From contig JAUXFR010000099.1 in assembly GCA_030622805.1 (NCBI GenBank), forward strand, positions 1 to 5,965: 5,965 nucleotides of DNA. The letters run 5' to 3'. Origin of the DNA: Anaerolineae bacterium (GTDB taxonomy: Bacteria > Chloroflexota > Anaerolineae > Anaerolineales > UBA4823). Position 1 is the stretch's first letter; each line of letters begins with the position of its first letter. The notes under the pieces are model-generated. The model did not search any database. It saw nothing but the letters and a program-made list of their open reading frames with translations, and was not told where the DNA came from. Positions 1-5,655 of the stretch are shown piece after piece. The position numbers were made by a program, and so were the translations under genes.

Positions 1-1263
1 ATGGGTCAGATAAACGGGAGTTATTTCGTTCCACAAGCACTGCGGAGAAATCGCTTTTACCCGCAGGTAGTTATCTGTTAAACCGCAAATCTCCCAGCCA
101 TCCGGACCAAATGCTGTGGCACTCTCCCACAAAACAGGCAGCACATGACCGACAAACTGAGACCGGTAGGAGGAGGCGGACTCAGCAAATATTTGCCGCA
201 TCTGTGCGTTGCGCTGCTTGCGAATCCCATGCGGCAGATGATCTGGCATAAGCGCTGCCGAGGTACCCTTTCGCATGGAATATGTAAAAACGTGACCACC
301 AGCGAAGTGCATCTCTCTGATAAAGTCCAGGTTTTGCGTGAACTCGCGCTCGCTTTCACCGGGGAAACCCGTGATCACATCGGTTGTGACGGCCACTCCA
401 GGGATAGATTCCCTGGCGGTTCTTACCAGATTGGCGTATTCCTGCGGTGTAGTTTTTCGAGCCATCCGGCGCAGCGTTTGGGCACATCCTGATTGCAGCG
501 GTAAATGGAGATGGCGGCAAATGCGGGGGTCCTGCCAGAGATCAAAGAAATCGTTGTTAATATCCCAGGGCTCCAGGGAAGATAAGCGTATCCTGGGTAC
601 GTCCGTGTGCTCAAGGAGAGCTCTTACCAGATCGCTCAAATGCAACTGCGGTGCGAGATCATGACCCCATTTTCCCAGATGTACTCCAGTGAGAACAACT
701 TCCTTGGCGGCGGATGTTGATCCATTGTCGGATAACGAACGCAGCGCAGCCTGAAGGTCAGCAACAATTTCCGCTGTGGTTCGGCTGCGGCTCGCGCCTC
801 GTGCAATTGTGGTGATGCAGAAAGTGCAGCGGTTATCGCAGCCATCCTGCACTTTTACAAATAACCTTGTCCTGAACCGAGCGCCGGGGATCGCTACTCT
901 TTCTATAGGTTCGAGTTCAAATGTTTGAGAAGAGACCCGGAGTGCGTCATCAACCAAATCATCCTTCTCTGCATTGGGTACAACATCGCTCACCCCTGGT
1001 AACGAAGCCGCCTGCGCGGGGTTCAATGTAGACCAGCAGCCTGTAACAACCACCTTATCCGCTCCGGCTCGAGCAGCCCTCCTTATTTTTTTGCGCGAAT
1101 CAGAATCTGCAGCCGCTGTAACTGTACATGTATTAATTACCACAAGATCCGCTGCGTGGGGCGCCTCAACCAGGGTATGACCATAAGCTCTGAACTGACG
1201 GGCATAAGCCTCAATCTCTGCCTGATTCAGACGGCAGCCGATACTATCCAAATAAATTTTCAC
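1..1263 (-). CDS. mtaB: MtaB-type tRNA t6A37 methylthiotransferase (radical SAM), 3' end cut by window edge
   Basis: An open frame of 421 codons runs from a GTG at 1263-1261 to the left edge without a stop. The family converts t6A37 to ms2t6A37 in tRNAs reading ANN codons, using two [4Fe-4S] clusters and SAM. Seen here: an N-terminal methylthiotransferase domain with Cys10 (GCRLNQAE), Cys46 (NTCTVT) and Cys76 (TGCW); the radical-SAM triad Cys142, Cys146, Cys149 in CDNRCTFC followed by ARGASRSR; SSLEPW; HLPLQSG (253-259); TDVITGFPGE (294-303); and FTYSMRKGTSA. A TRAM-like tail begins near residue 365. Family members are about 430-450 aa, so only the last 10-30 residues should be missing. GCRLNQ and the TRAM tail favour MtaB over MiaB or RimO. 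The GTG overlaps the TGA of the upstream lipoprotein gene (GTGA), and no Shine-Dalgarno is visible before it, so translation probably depends on coupling. The radical-SAM loop reads CITTIARG, where many homologues have CIIPYARG. Confidence 0.94.
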   Translation of the reverse strand, partial: MKIYLDSIGCRLNQAEIEAYARQFRAYGHTLVEAPHAADLVVINTCTVTAAADSDSRKKIRRAARAGADKVVVTGCWSTLNPAQAASLPGVSDVVPNAEKDDLVDDALRVSSQTFELEPIERVAIPGARFRTRLFVKVQDGCDNRCTFCITTIARGASRSRTTAEIVADLQAALRSLSDNGSTSAAKEVVLTGVHLGKWGHDLAPQLHLSDLVRALLEHTDVPRIRLSSLEPWDINNDFFDLWQDPRICRHLHLPLQSGCAQTLRRMARKTTPQEYANLVRTARESIPGVAVTTDVITGFPGESEREFTQNLDFIREMHFAGGHVFTYSMRKGTSAALMPDHLPHGIRKQRNAQMRQIFAESASSYRSQFVGHVLPVLWESATAFGPDGWEICGLTDNYLRVKAISPQCLWNEITPVYLTH

Positions 1264-1907
1264 GGCTTTAAAACCAGGAAATTATCGAAATAAATATCCA
1301 CGCCCGGGATATCGAAGGAACCGGCAATCATACCCACATCACCAGAAATGTATGAATCGTCTTTGGTCTCAAGTATTTTTTCGCCGTTTACGTAGAGCGC
1401 CAGTCGATTGTCAACACAATCCGCCCGGATGTGATTGAGTGCATATCCCTGACGGATATATTCGCTCGGCTGCATTGAGTCCCAACCAAGCAGAACCTGC
1501 ATATCGTCCTTCACCTTCCCGATCCCGTAATAACCATCACTGCTGATGACAAAATAGTAAAATCGATGCGCATCCTGATCCGAGCGGCAGATGACACCGA
1601 AGTTGTTGTCATCTGGTCCACCTCCTTTCGTCGCGTCGACTTCAACAATGACATTATCAAAAGATAAGCCCGGGTTAGCCCAGACATCCACGTTCGGCTC
1701 AGATACCTTTATTCGATACACTCCATCCGCGTAATCTGCCAGGTATTCTTGCTTCTGCACTCGATCCCAGCCGCTGCGTGGGTCAGAGAAACCGTCCTTG
1801 TAGAGAAGATCACCCGACTCGAACATGCTCGATTTGGAAGTCAATAATTGGCACGACAAAGAAACCACACAGAATATTGCTATTAGGAATAAGATTCGAA
1901 TCTTCAT
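1260..1907 (-). CDS. Secreted lipoprotein with LamG/concanavalin-like jelly-roll domain, function unknown
   Basis: This 215-aa protein has a textbook export signal: Lys2 and Arg4, a hydrophobic run at about 5-17, then a candidate lipobox VSLSC with Cys19 as the acylated residue. Ser at -3 is not the preferred Leu, so anchoring is likely but not certain. The mature part carries an FSDPRSGW motif (40-47), YADGVYRI (59-66), a Gly/Asp-rich loop (95-102), YYFVISSDGYYGIGK (117-131) and LALYVNGEKI (169-178), and ends with a beta-strand IYFDNFLVLKP. This pattern of beta strands with LYVNGEKI and a terminal DNF strand is typical of LamG/DUF1080-like carbohydrate-binding folds. No catalytic residues can be named. 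The start is ATG 1907, with AGGTG at 1917-1913 five bases upstream. The stop overlaps the mtaB start by 4 bases, so the two are cotranscribed, though no functional link to tRNA modification is apparent. A surface-exposed glycan-binding or structural role is inference. Confidence 0.85.
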   Translation of the reverse strand: MKIRILFLIAIFCVVSLSCQLLTSKSSMFESGDLLYKDGFSDPRSGWDRVQKQEYLADYADGVYRIKVSEPNVDVWANPGLSFDNVIVEVDATKGGGPDDNNFGVICRSDQDAHRFYYFVISSDGYYGIGKVKDDMQVLLGWDSMQPSEYIRQGYALNHIRADCVDNRLALYVNGEKILETKDDSYISGDVGMIAGSFDIPGVDIYFDNFLVLKP

Positions 1908-1930
1908 TCATGCACCTGATCTAAAAATTA

Positions 1931-1959
1931 ATTGTAGCACAATGAATCTAAGTGCAGAA
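1931..1959 (-). promoter_or_regulatory. Candidate promoter of the lipoprotein-mtaB unit (extended -10)
   Basis: Read on the minus strand, TGCTACAAT ends at 1931. It matches an extended -10 (TGn followed by TACAAT, 1936-1931, 5 of 6 to consensus). At a 17-base spacer the -35 position (1959-1954) reads TTCTGC, a poor match, which is tolerable for an extended -10 promoter. Transcription would start near 1924, giving a 5' leader of about 17 bases that includes the AGGTG ribosome site. The region is AT-rich, so chance matches are common. Confidence 0.35.
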
Positions 1960-2003
1960 GGTCGTTATTGAGAATATAATTATGCCAGAACGTTGCATCA
2001 GCG

Positions 2004-2034
2004 ACCATTCGTAATATTACAAATGGTTTTTTTT
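2004..2034 (+). promoter_or_regulatory. 24-bp near-perfect palindrome plus T8 run: operator or plus-strand terminator
   Basis: The arms ACCATT (2004-2009) and AATGGT (2022-2027) flank a perfect 10-bp palindrome GTAATATTAC (2011-2020). Only the pair 2010/2021 (C versus A) is mismatched. The right arm runs into T residues from 2027 to 2034. As RNA it can fold as 6 bp, a mismatch, 3 bp and an AUAU loop, followed by U8, which resembles a weak-stemmed intrinsic terminator for plus-strand transcription. As DNA, its length and symmetry suit a homodimeric repressor site between two divergent units. No plus-strand gene ends here, which favours an operator, but the T run leaves both readings open. Confidence 0.5.
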
Positions 2035-2082
2035 AAATACCAAAGTCACCACAGAGAATATATAGTGAATTTTTATTTCAAG

Positions 2083-2111
2083 GGCACAAAGTAGAAAAGA
2101 TATCTTATAAT
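2083..2111 (+). promoter_or_regulatory. Candidate promoter of the acyl-CoA dehydrogenase-etfBA operon
   Basis: A perfect TATAAT lies at 2106-2111. With a 17-base spacer the -35 position (2083-2088) reads GGCACA, matching only the last three consensus bases. This would place transcription start near 2118 and leave a leader of about 93 bases. Alternatives closer to the gene are TTGACT at 2138-2143, which lacks a well-spaced -10, and TTGCGC (2161-2166) with TATAAA (2185-2190) at an 18-base spacer. The sequence does not decide between them. Confidence 0.28.
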
Positions 2112-2210
2112 TTTCTTTCTTTACCCGGGAATTTTATTTGACTCACGCGACGGGCAGTATTTGCGCTAAACTAAGGACAGAAGGTATAAATATTATAGAA
2201 AGGAACCTCC

Positions 2211-3431
2211 ATGGATTTTTCATTAACGGATGAACATCGAATGGTGCAGGAAATGGTGCGGGATTATGCGCAGCGTGAAATCGCACCGATCATCAAAGAG
2301 TACGACCGCAAACAGGAAATGGCGCCGGAAATATTACCGCGCATGGCTGAATTGGGTCTGCTCGGTATATGCCTTCCGCTTCGCTACGGCGGTCAGGGGA
2401 TGGATTACATCGCCCTGGGTTTGGTCTGTGAAGAATTGGAAGCTGTGGATTCAAGCATGAGAGTTGTGATGTCCGTCCATGTGGGTTTAAACTGCCTGGG
2501 ATTGTTCCAGTGGGCAGATGAAGAGCAGAAAGAAGCATTTCTAATCCCACAGGCACGCGGAGAGAAGATCGCATGTTTTGGTTTGTCCGAACCAGGCGCT
2601 GGCTCTGATGTCGCCGCTATACAGAGCACTGCTCGCAGGGATAAGGGCAATTATGTCATCAACGGTGAGAAGATGTGGATAAGCCTGGCTTCTAAAGCGC
2701 ATCATGTGATGTGGGTTGCCCGTACAAATCCAGACGCCCCTGACCCTCACGACGGACTCTCCGCTTTCTTGGTTGAACTGGACCGCCCTGGCATCACCCG
2801 CGGAGACATCCATGGTAAGCTGGGAGTGAGGGCAGGATCGACGGGATGGATTTCGTTTCAAGATGTGCGCGTTCCAGAGAAAAATCGCATCGGCAAAGAA
2901 GGAGAAGGTTTTAAAATCGCTATGTCCGCATTAGACAATGGACGGTACACGGTTGCAGCCGGGGCTACTGGTTTGATCCGCGCATGCCTGGATGAGAGCG
3001 TCCAGTATGCCAACCAACGCCAGGCGTTTGGGCGTCAGATCGGTAAAATCCAGTTAATCCAGGCGAAGATAGCGCATATGGTACAATCATATGACGCAGC
3101 GCGTCTACTCTACCTGCATGCAGGCTGGCTGAAAAACTTGGGCAAACGCAACACAAGGCAGACATCATTGGCGAAGTGGTTCGCGACAGACGCATCCTTT
3201 GAAGCGGCATCGCAGGCTATCCAAATTCATGGGGCGTACGGTTACAGCGATGAGTACAATGTGGAACGATATCTGCGCAATGCACGTGGTGCGATCATCT
3301 ATGAAGGCACAAGCGAGATTCACCAATTGATCCAGGCGGGTTATGCCCTGGGGCTTCGTGGGGATGCCCCTCTGCGGAAAGAGCTGCCGGCTTACGATAG
3401 AGACAAGTGGCAGGAGAACTGCTCTGAATAA
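2211..3431 (+). CDS. Acyl-CoA dehydrogenase, possibly glutaryl-CoA dehydrogenase-like
   Basis: This 406-aa FAD flavoprotein should catalyse alpha,beta-dehydrogenation of an acyl-CoA in the cytoplasm, passing electrons to the EtfBA encoded immediately downstream. It is full length for the family, with three visible parts: an N-terminal helical domain (1-120), a middle beta domain with signature GLSEPGAGSD (124-133) and GEKMWIS (152-158), and a C-terminal helical domain. The last has RQAFG (270-274, FAD contact) and the second signature from QIHGAYGYSDEY (338-349) to IYEGTSEIH (363-371). Glu365 is the expected catalytic base. At 77-88 the sequence has Glu77, Arg84 and Ser88 in the spacing of human glutaryl-CoA dehydrogenase Glu87, Arg94 and Ser98, and Tyr364 precedes the base. 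This suggests a carboxylated substrate, but closely similar proteins are usually labelled only as acyl-CoA dehydrogenases. The start ATG has AAAGGA (2199-2204) six bases upstream. A 44-base gap without terminator leads to etfB. Confidence 0.96.
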   Translation: MDFSLTDEHRMVQEMVRDYAQREIAPIIKEYDRKQEMAPEILPRMAELGLLGICLPLRYGGQGMDYIALGLVCEELEAVDSSMRVVMSVHVGLNCLGLFQWADEEQKEAFLIPQARGEKIACFGLSEPGAGSDVAAIQSTARRDKGNYVINGEKMWISLASKAHHVMWVARTNPDAPDPHDGLSAFLVELDRPGITRGDIHGKLGVRAGSTGWISFQDVRVPEKNRIGKEGEGFKIAMSALDNGRYTVAAGATGLIRACLDESVQYANQRQAFGRQIGKIQLIQAKIAHMVQSYDAARLLYLHAGWLKNLGKRNTRQTSLAKWFATDASFEAASQAIQIHGAYGYSDEYNVERYLRNARGAIIYEGTSEIHQLIQAGYALGLRGDAPLRKELPAYDRDKWQENCSE

Positions 3432-3464
3432 ATTACCATTAATCCATAAACCATTCAATAGAAT

Positions 3465-3478
3465 AGGAGGTAGTCTTG
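3465..3478 (+). promoter_or_regulatory. Strong ribosome site that fixes the TTG start of etfB
   Basis: A full AGGAGG (3465-3470, extended by T) stands five bases before TTG at 3476-3478. It identifies this rare start codon as the real one: the residues that follow (NIVVCIKQTPD) are the conserved first strand of EtfB, and no ATG or GTG lies closer. A consensus Shine-Dalgarno may compensate for the weak TTG codon. Confidence 0.85.
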
Positions 3479-4246
3479 AACATCGTAGTCTGTATCAAGC
3501 AAACGCCCGACAGCGCCGCGAAGGTCGTCGCAGAGAACGGGCAGGTTAGCTGGGGAGATTCACCTTTGGTGATGAATCCCTGGGATGAGTACGCCGTAGA
3601 GGCGGCTCTAACTATGCAGGAGGAACAAGGAGGGGACGTAACCGTGATCAGCATTGGTGAGGAGGGTGTGAAAGATGCCCTCAAAACCGGCTTAGCCATG
3701 GGATGCAGCAACGCATTTTTAATTTCAGATCCCGCCATGCAGAACGCAGACAGCCAGGCAGTTGCGCGCGTTCTTGCTGCCGCAATTCAAAAGATCGAGA
3801 ATGTCGATATCGCGTTTTTTGGAAGGCAGGCGATTGACGGAGACATGGGGGTGACGGCTGCCCAGACGGCTCGAGTGCTCGGATGGCCTATCCTTTCGTT
3901 AGCATCTTCAGTTGGAGCGGTAAACGGATCGATCCGTGTGGAGAGAAATGTTGAGGAGGGTAGACAGGTCGTGGAAGGGAAGCTGCCTGTTGCTGTGAGC
4001 GTGGTGAAAGACATCGGAGACCCCCGCTACCCGTCCTTTATGGGTATTCGCAAAGCCAACCGGGCGACAATTCCGGTCTGGACGCTGGCAGATCTAGGAA
4101 TTGAAGCCCCAGACACCAACGTTCGTTGGCCTGAAATCATGAACCCACCAGAACATGAAATAACCAACGAGATCGTAAGTGGAGATAGCCCAGATGAGAT
4201 CGCAACAATTCTGGCTGACAAAATCCTATCAGAGAAGGTGCTGTGA
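3476..4246 (+). CDS. etfB: Electron transfer flavoprotein subunit beta
   Basis: This 256-aa protein matches the usual EtfB length (about 250-265). EtfB pairs with EtfA to carry electrons from acyl-CoA dehydrogenases, and its own nucleotide is AMP in classical ETFs or a second FAD in bifurcating ones. Visible marks: the N-terminal strand VVCIKQTPD, then NPWDEYAVEAAL (about 38-49); the nucleotide-binding loop GRQAIDGDMGVTAAQTA (116-132); a near match to the ETF-beta signature from VERNVEEG to LP (155-171); and DIGDPRYPSFMGIRKA (179-194), the family's conserved PRY...KA segment. The DGDM..T loop resembles classical AMP-binding EtfB (DNDM..TG) somewhat more than the DGDTAQVGP type of known bifurcating enzymes, so a conventional ETF is slightly favoured; this is a judgement from motif memory. 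The start is TTG with a strong AGGAGG. The stop TGA overlaps the start of etfA, indicating coupled synthesis of the two subunits. Confidence 0.96.
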   Translation: MNIVVCIKQTPDSAAKVVAENGQVSWGDSPLVMNPWDEYAVEAALTMQEEQGGDVTVISIGEEGVKDALKTGLAMGCSNAFLISDPAMQNADSQAVARVLAAAIQKIENVDIAFFGRQAIDGDMGVTAAQTARVLGWPILSLASSVGAVNGSIRVERNVEEGRQVVEGKLPVAVSVVKDIGDPRYPSFMGIRKANRATIPVWTLADLGIEAPDTNVRWPEIMNPPEHEITNEIVSGDSPDEIATILADKILSEKVL

Positions 4247-5289
4247 TGAGCAACAAGATACTTATATACATTGATCAATTTCAAGGAGCAGCGCTGCCCG
4301 CATCCTGGGAAGCACTCGGCGTAAGCAGTGCAATCGCATCAGACCTGAGCGGTGAGGTCCTGGCGTTGGTAATAGGGCAGGACATCAAACAGGTTGTCAG
4401 CGATGCCTATCAATACGGCGCTGACCAGGTTTATTATGCGGATGACGCGAGTCTAAAAGATTACCGACCGGAGCCGTATACCGCCTTGATCGCAAAAATC
4501 GCTTCTGAGCAGATGCCTGATGTTATCCTGTTTCCCACCACAACTCGCGGGCGTGAACTGGCTGGTATGAGCGCGATTGACCTGGATACCGGTGTCTTAC
4601 CGGATGTGACGCAATATACGATCCGGGATGGCAGGATCTTAGTGACGAGACCCGTTTATGCAGGTAAGCTTCTGGTGAATGCAACCTGTGACAAAAACCC
4701 ACAGATCATCACACTGCGCGGCCGGGCATTCGATAAACCCGAACACGATCCATCACGATCGGGCGAACCCATTCAAGTCGAGACCGTTATGGCTGCAGAT
4801 GACATCCAGACCGAAGTCATCGAATACTCGACAGCAGAGGATGGCGTCAGCCTGACCGACGCCGCTGTGATCGTATCGGGCGGCAGAGGGGTATCGAACA
4901 ACCCGAACCTGACAGCACCGGATGATCTAGATGAGAAACAGGCGGAGATCTGGCGCGCCCAGCAAGGATTTATGTTAGTTGGTGAGCTGGCAGCGGTGCT
5001 GGATGCCGCCGTGGGAGCCAGCCGAGCGGCTGTTGATGCTGGATACGTACCTTATGATATACAGGTTGGGCAGACGGGAAAAGTAGTCAGCCCTGACCTT
5101 TACATCGCCTGCGGTATATCCGGCGCCATCCAGCACCTGGCGGGAATGCGCACCAGCAAGGTCATCGTAGCCATCAATAAAGATCCTGACGCACCGATTT
5201 TTAAACTGGCCAGGTTCGGTGTGGTCGGTGATCTGTACCAGATACTTCCACCACTCACCGAAACGCTGCGGGAACGGTTGGATAAATAG
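4246..5289 (+). CDS. etfA: Electron transfer flavoprotein subunit alpha, with an extra segment before the FAD domain
   Basis: This is the FAD-carrying ETF subunit, about 347 aa against a usual 310-335. Domain I (to about 205) opens with ILIYIDQFQG and includes the TTTRGRELA stretch. SGGRG (211-215) marks the switch to domain II, which has VGASRAAVDAG (256-266, Arg260 near the flavin), QVGQTGK (273-279), LYIACGISGAIQHLAGM (285-301) and VAINKDPDAPIF (308-319); together these form the ETF-alpha FAD signature. An extra stretch of about 20 residues, rich in Asp, Glu and Gln, lies at about 217-240. No ferredoxin domain is present. ATG 4246 is chosen because AGAAGG (4233-4238) lies seven bases upstream and it overlaps the etfB TGA by one base. 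GTG 4243, one codon earlier, is possible but only four bases from that site. etfA is the last gene of the operon; a hairpin follows about 115 bases later. Confidence 0.96.
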   Translation: MSNKILIYIDQFQGAALPASWEALGVSSAIASDLSGEVLALVIGQDIKQVVSDAYQYGADQVYYADDASLKDYRPEPYTALIAKIASEQMPDVILFPTTTRGRELAGMSAIDLDTGVLPDVTQYTIRDGRILVTRPVYAGKLLVNATCDKNPQIITLRGRAFDKPEHDPSRSGEPIQVETVMAADDIQTEVIEYSTAEDGVSLTDAAVIVSGGRGVSNNPNLTAPDDLDEKQAEIWRAQQGFMLVGELAAVLDAAVGASRAAVDAGYVPYDIQVGQTGKVVSPDLYIACGISGAIQHLAGMRTSKVIVAINKDPDAPIFKLARFGVVGDLYQILPPLTETLRERLDK

Positions 5290-5403
5290 CTGACATCTTG
5301 TGCCTACGTACCCTGTTTGGTTTAAATCGTCAGTGTTTCTATATTTCATGGGCTGAGAGCTCATGAACCATCGACAGTAAATTGGGGATTTCAGTATAGC
5401 CAT

Positions 5404-5442
5404 TAAGAGTGTGAATCGCTGCGTGCGCGAATCACACTCTTA
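5404..5442 (+). terminator. Strong hairpin, probable end of the acd-etfBA transcript
   Basis: TAAGAGTGTGA (5404-5414) pairs perfectly with TCACACTCTTA (5432-5442). After one A-A mismatch the stem continues for four more pairs (TCGC with GCGA), closing a 7-base loop. Such a stem just downstream of an operon, with a new gene beyond it, is best read as a transcription terminator or 3'-end stabiliser. It lacks the U tract of a classical intrinsic terminator on either strand, so factor-assisted termination or mRNA protection is equally possible. Confidence 0.55.
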
Positions 5443-5495
5443 TCGTCATATGCCAGCTATCACTATTCCGCTACAACCTGTACGTGTTATTTGGT

Positions 5496-5526
5496 GATAT
5501 TTGTCGGCGCAATGAGGATATTTGCC
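5496..5526 (+). repeat. Two 10-bp direct repeats phased by 21 bp
   Basis: GATATTTGTC (5496-5505) recurs as GATATTTGCC (5517-5526), 9 of 10 bases identical. The start-to-start distance of 21 bases is two helical turns, so both copies face the same side of the DNA. They lie about 130-160 bases upstream of the Crp-like gene. A regulator site is possible, but a two-copy repeat of this length can also arise by chance in AT-rich DNA. Confidence 0.35.
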
Positions 5527-5655
5527 ACTTGGAGCGGAACCCCTTTTGTTTTAAATTGTAAGTAGTAATAAAAAGTTCCTTTTTGTTATATTTTTTACAT
5601 ATCAGGTCCATAATAAAGCCCGAAACCAACGTAAGTATAAAAACGATCACCGATC

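Larger units (their letters stand above)
1908..2210. other. AT-rich divergent intergenic region
   Basis: This 303-base stretch separates the minus-strand lipoprotein-mtaB unit from the plus-strand acyl-CoA dehydrogenase operon. I see no coding potential in any frame. It contains candidate promoters for both directions, a 24-bp palindrome at 2004-2027 followed by T residues, and an AT-rich block at about 2027-2140. The segment CACAGAG (2050-2056) and the similar CACAAAG (2085-2091) may be chance. No tRNA-like fold or riboswitch-like conserved core was recognised. Confidence 0.7.
5290..5655. other. Intergenic region between etfA and the Crp-like gene
   Basis: This 366-base stretch has no credible gene on the plus strand. 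It contains a small hairpin at 5347-5365 (arms CATGGGCT and AGCTCATG, loop GAG, one G-T pair), the large hairpin at 5404-5442, and two copies of GATATTTG(T/C)C 21 bases apart at 5496-5505 and 5517-5526. An AT-rich stretch (about 5545-5645) is presumably the promoter zone of the next gene. The minus strand holds a 20-codon ATG frame (5657-5595) that is treated under findings. Confidence 0.65.

Noticed and set aside
145..664. Plus-strand open frames of 115 and 108 codons
   Set aside because: They are antisense to conserved radical-SAM and TRAM-proximal regions of mtaB, whose frame is unbroken from 1263 to 1 with all motifs in register.
2050..2091. CACAGAG and CACAAAG as remnants of a dispersed repeat
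   Set aside because: There are only two short imperfect copies with no regular spacing, which is within chance for this AT-rich stretch.
2138..2172. TTGACT with TAAACT as the operon promoter
   Set aside because: The spacer is 23 bases, too long for a standard sigma-70-type promoter; kept only as an alternative in the promoter entry.
2293..2861. Minus-strand frames of 93, 81 and 106 codons
   Set aside because: They are shadows of the acyl-CoA dehydrogenase, with unstructured composition and no motif.
4975..5403. 142-codon open frame on the minus strand
   Set aside because: About three quarters of it is antisense to the conserved FAD domain of etfA, it has no recognisable domain, and its start lies at the hairpin with no ribosome site.
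5450..5497. 15-codon plus-strand frame starting ATG at 5450
   Set aside because: It is too short, with no ribosome site and no protein-like pattern.
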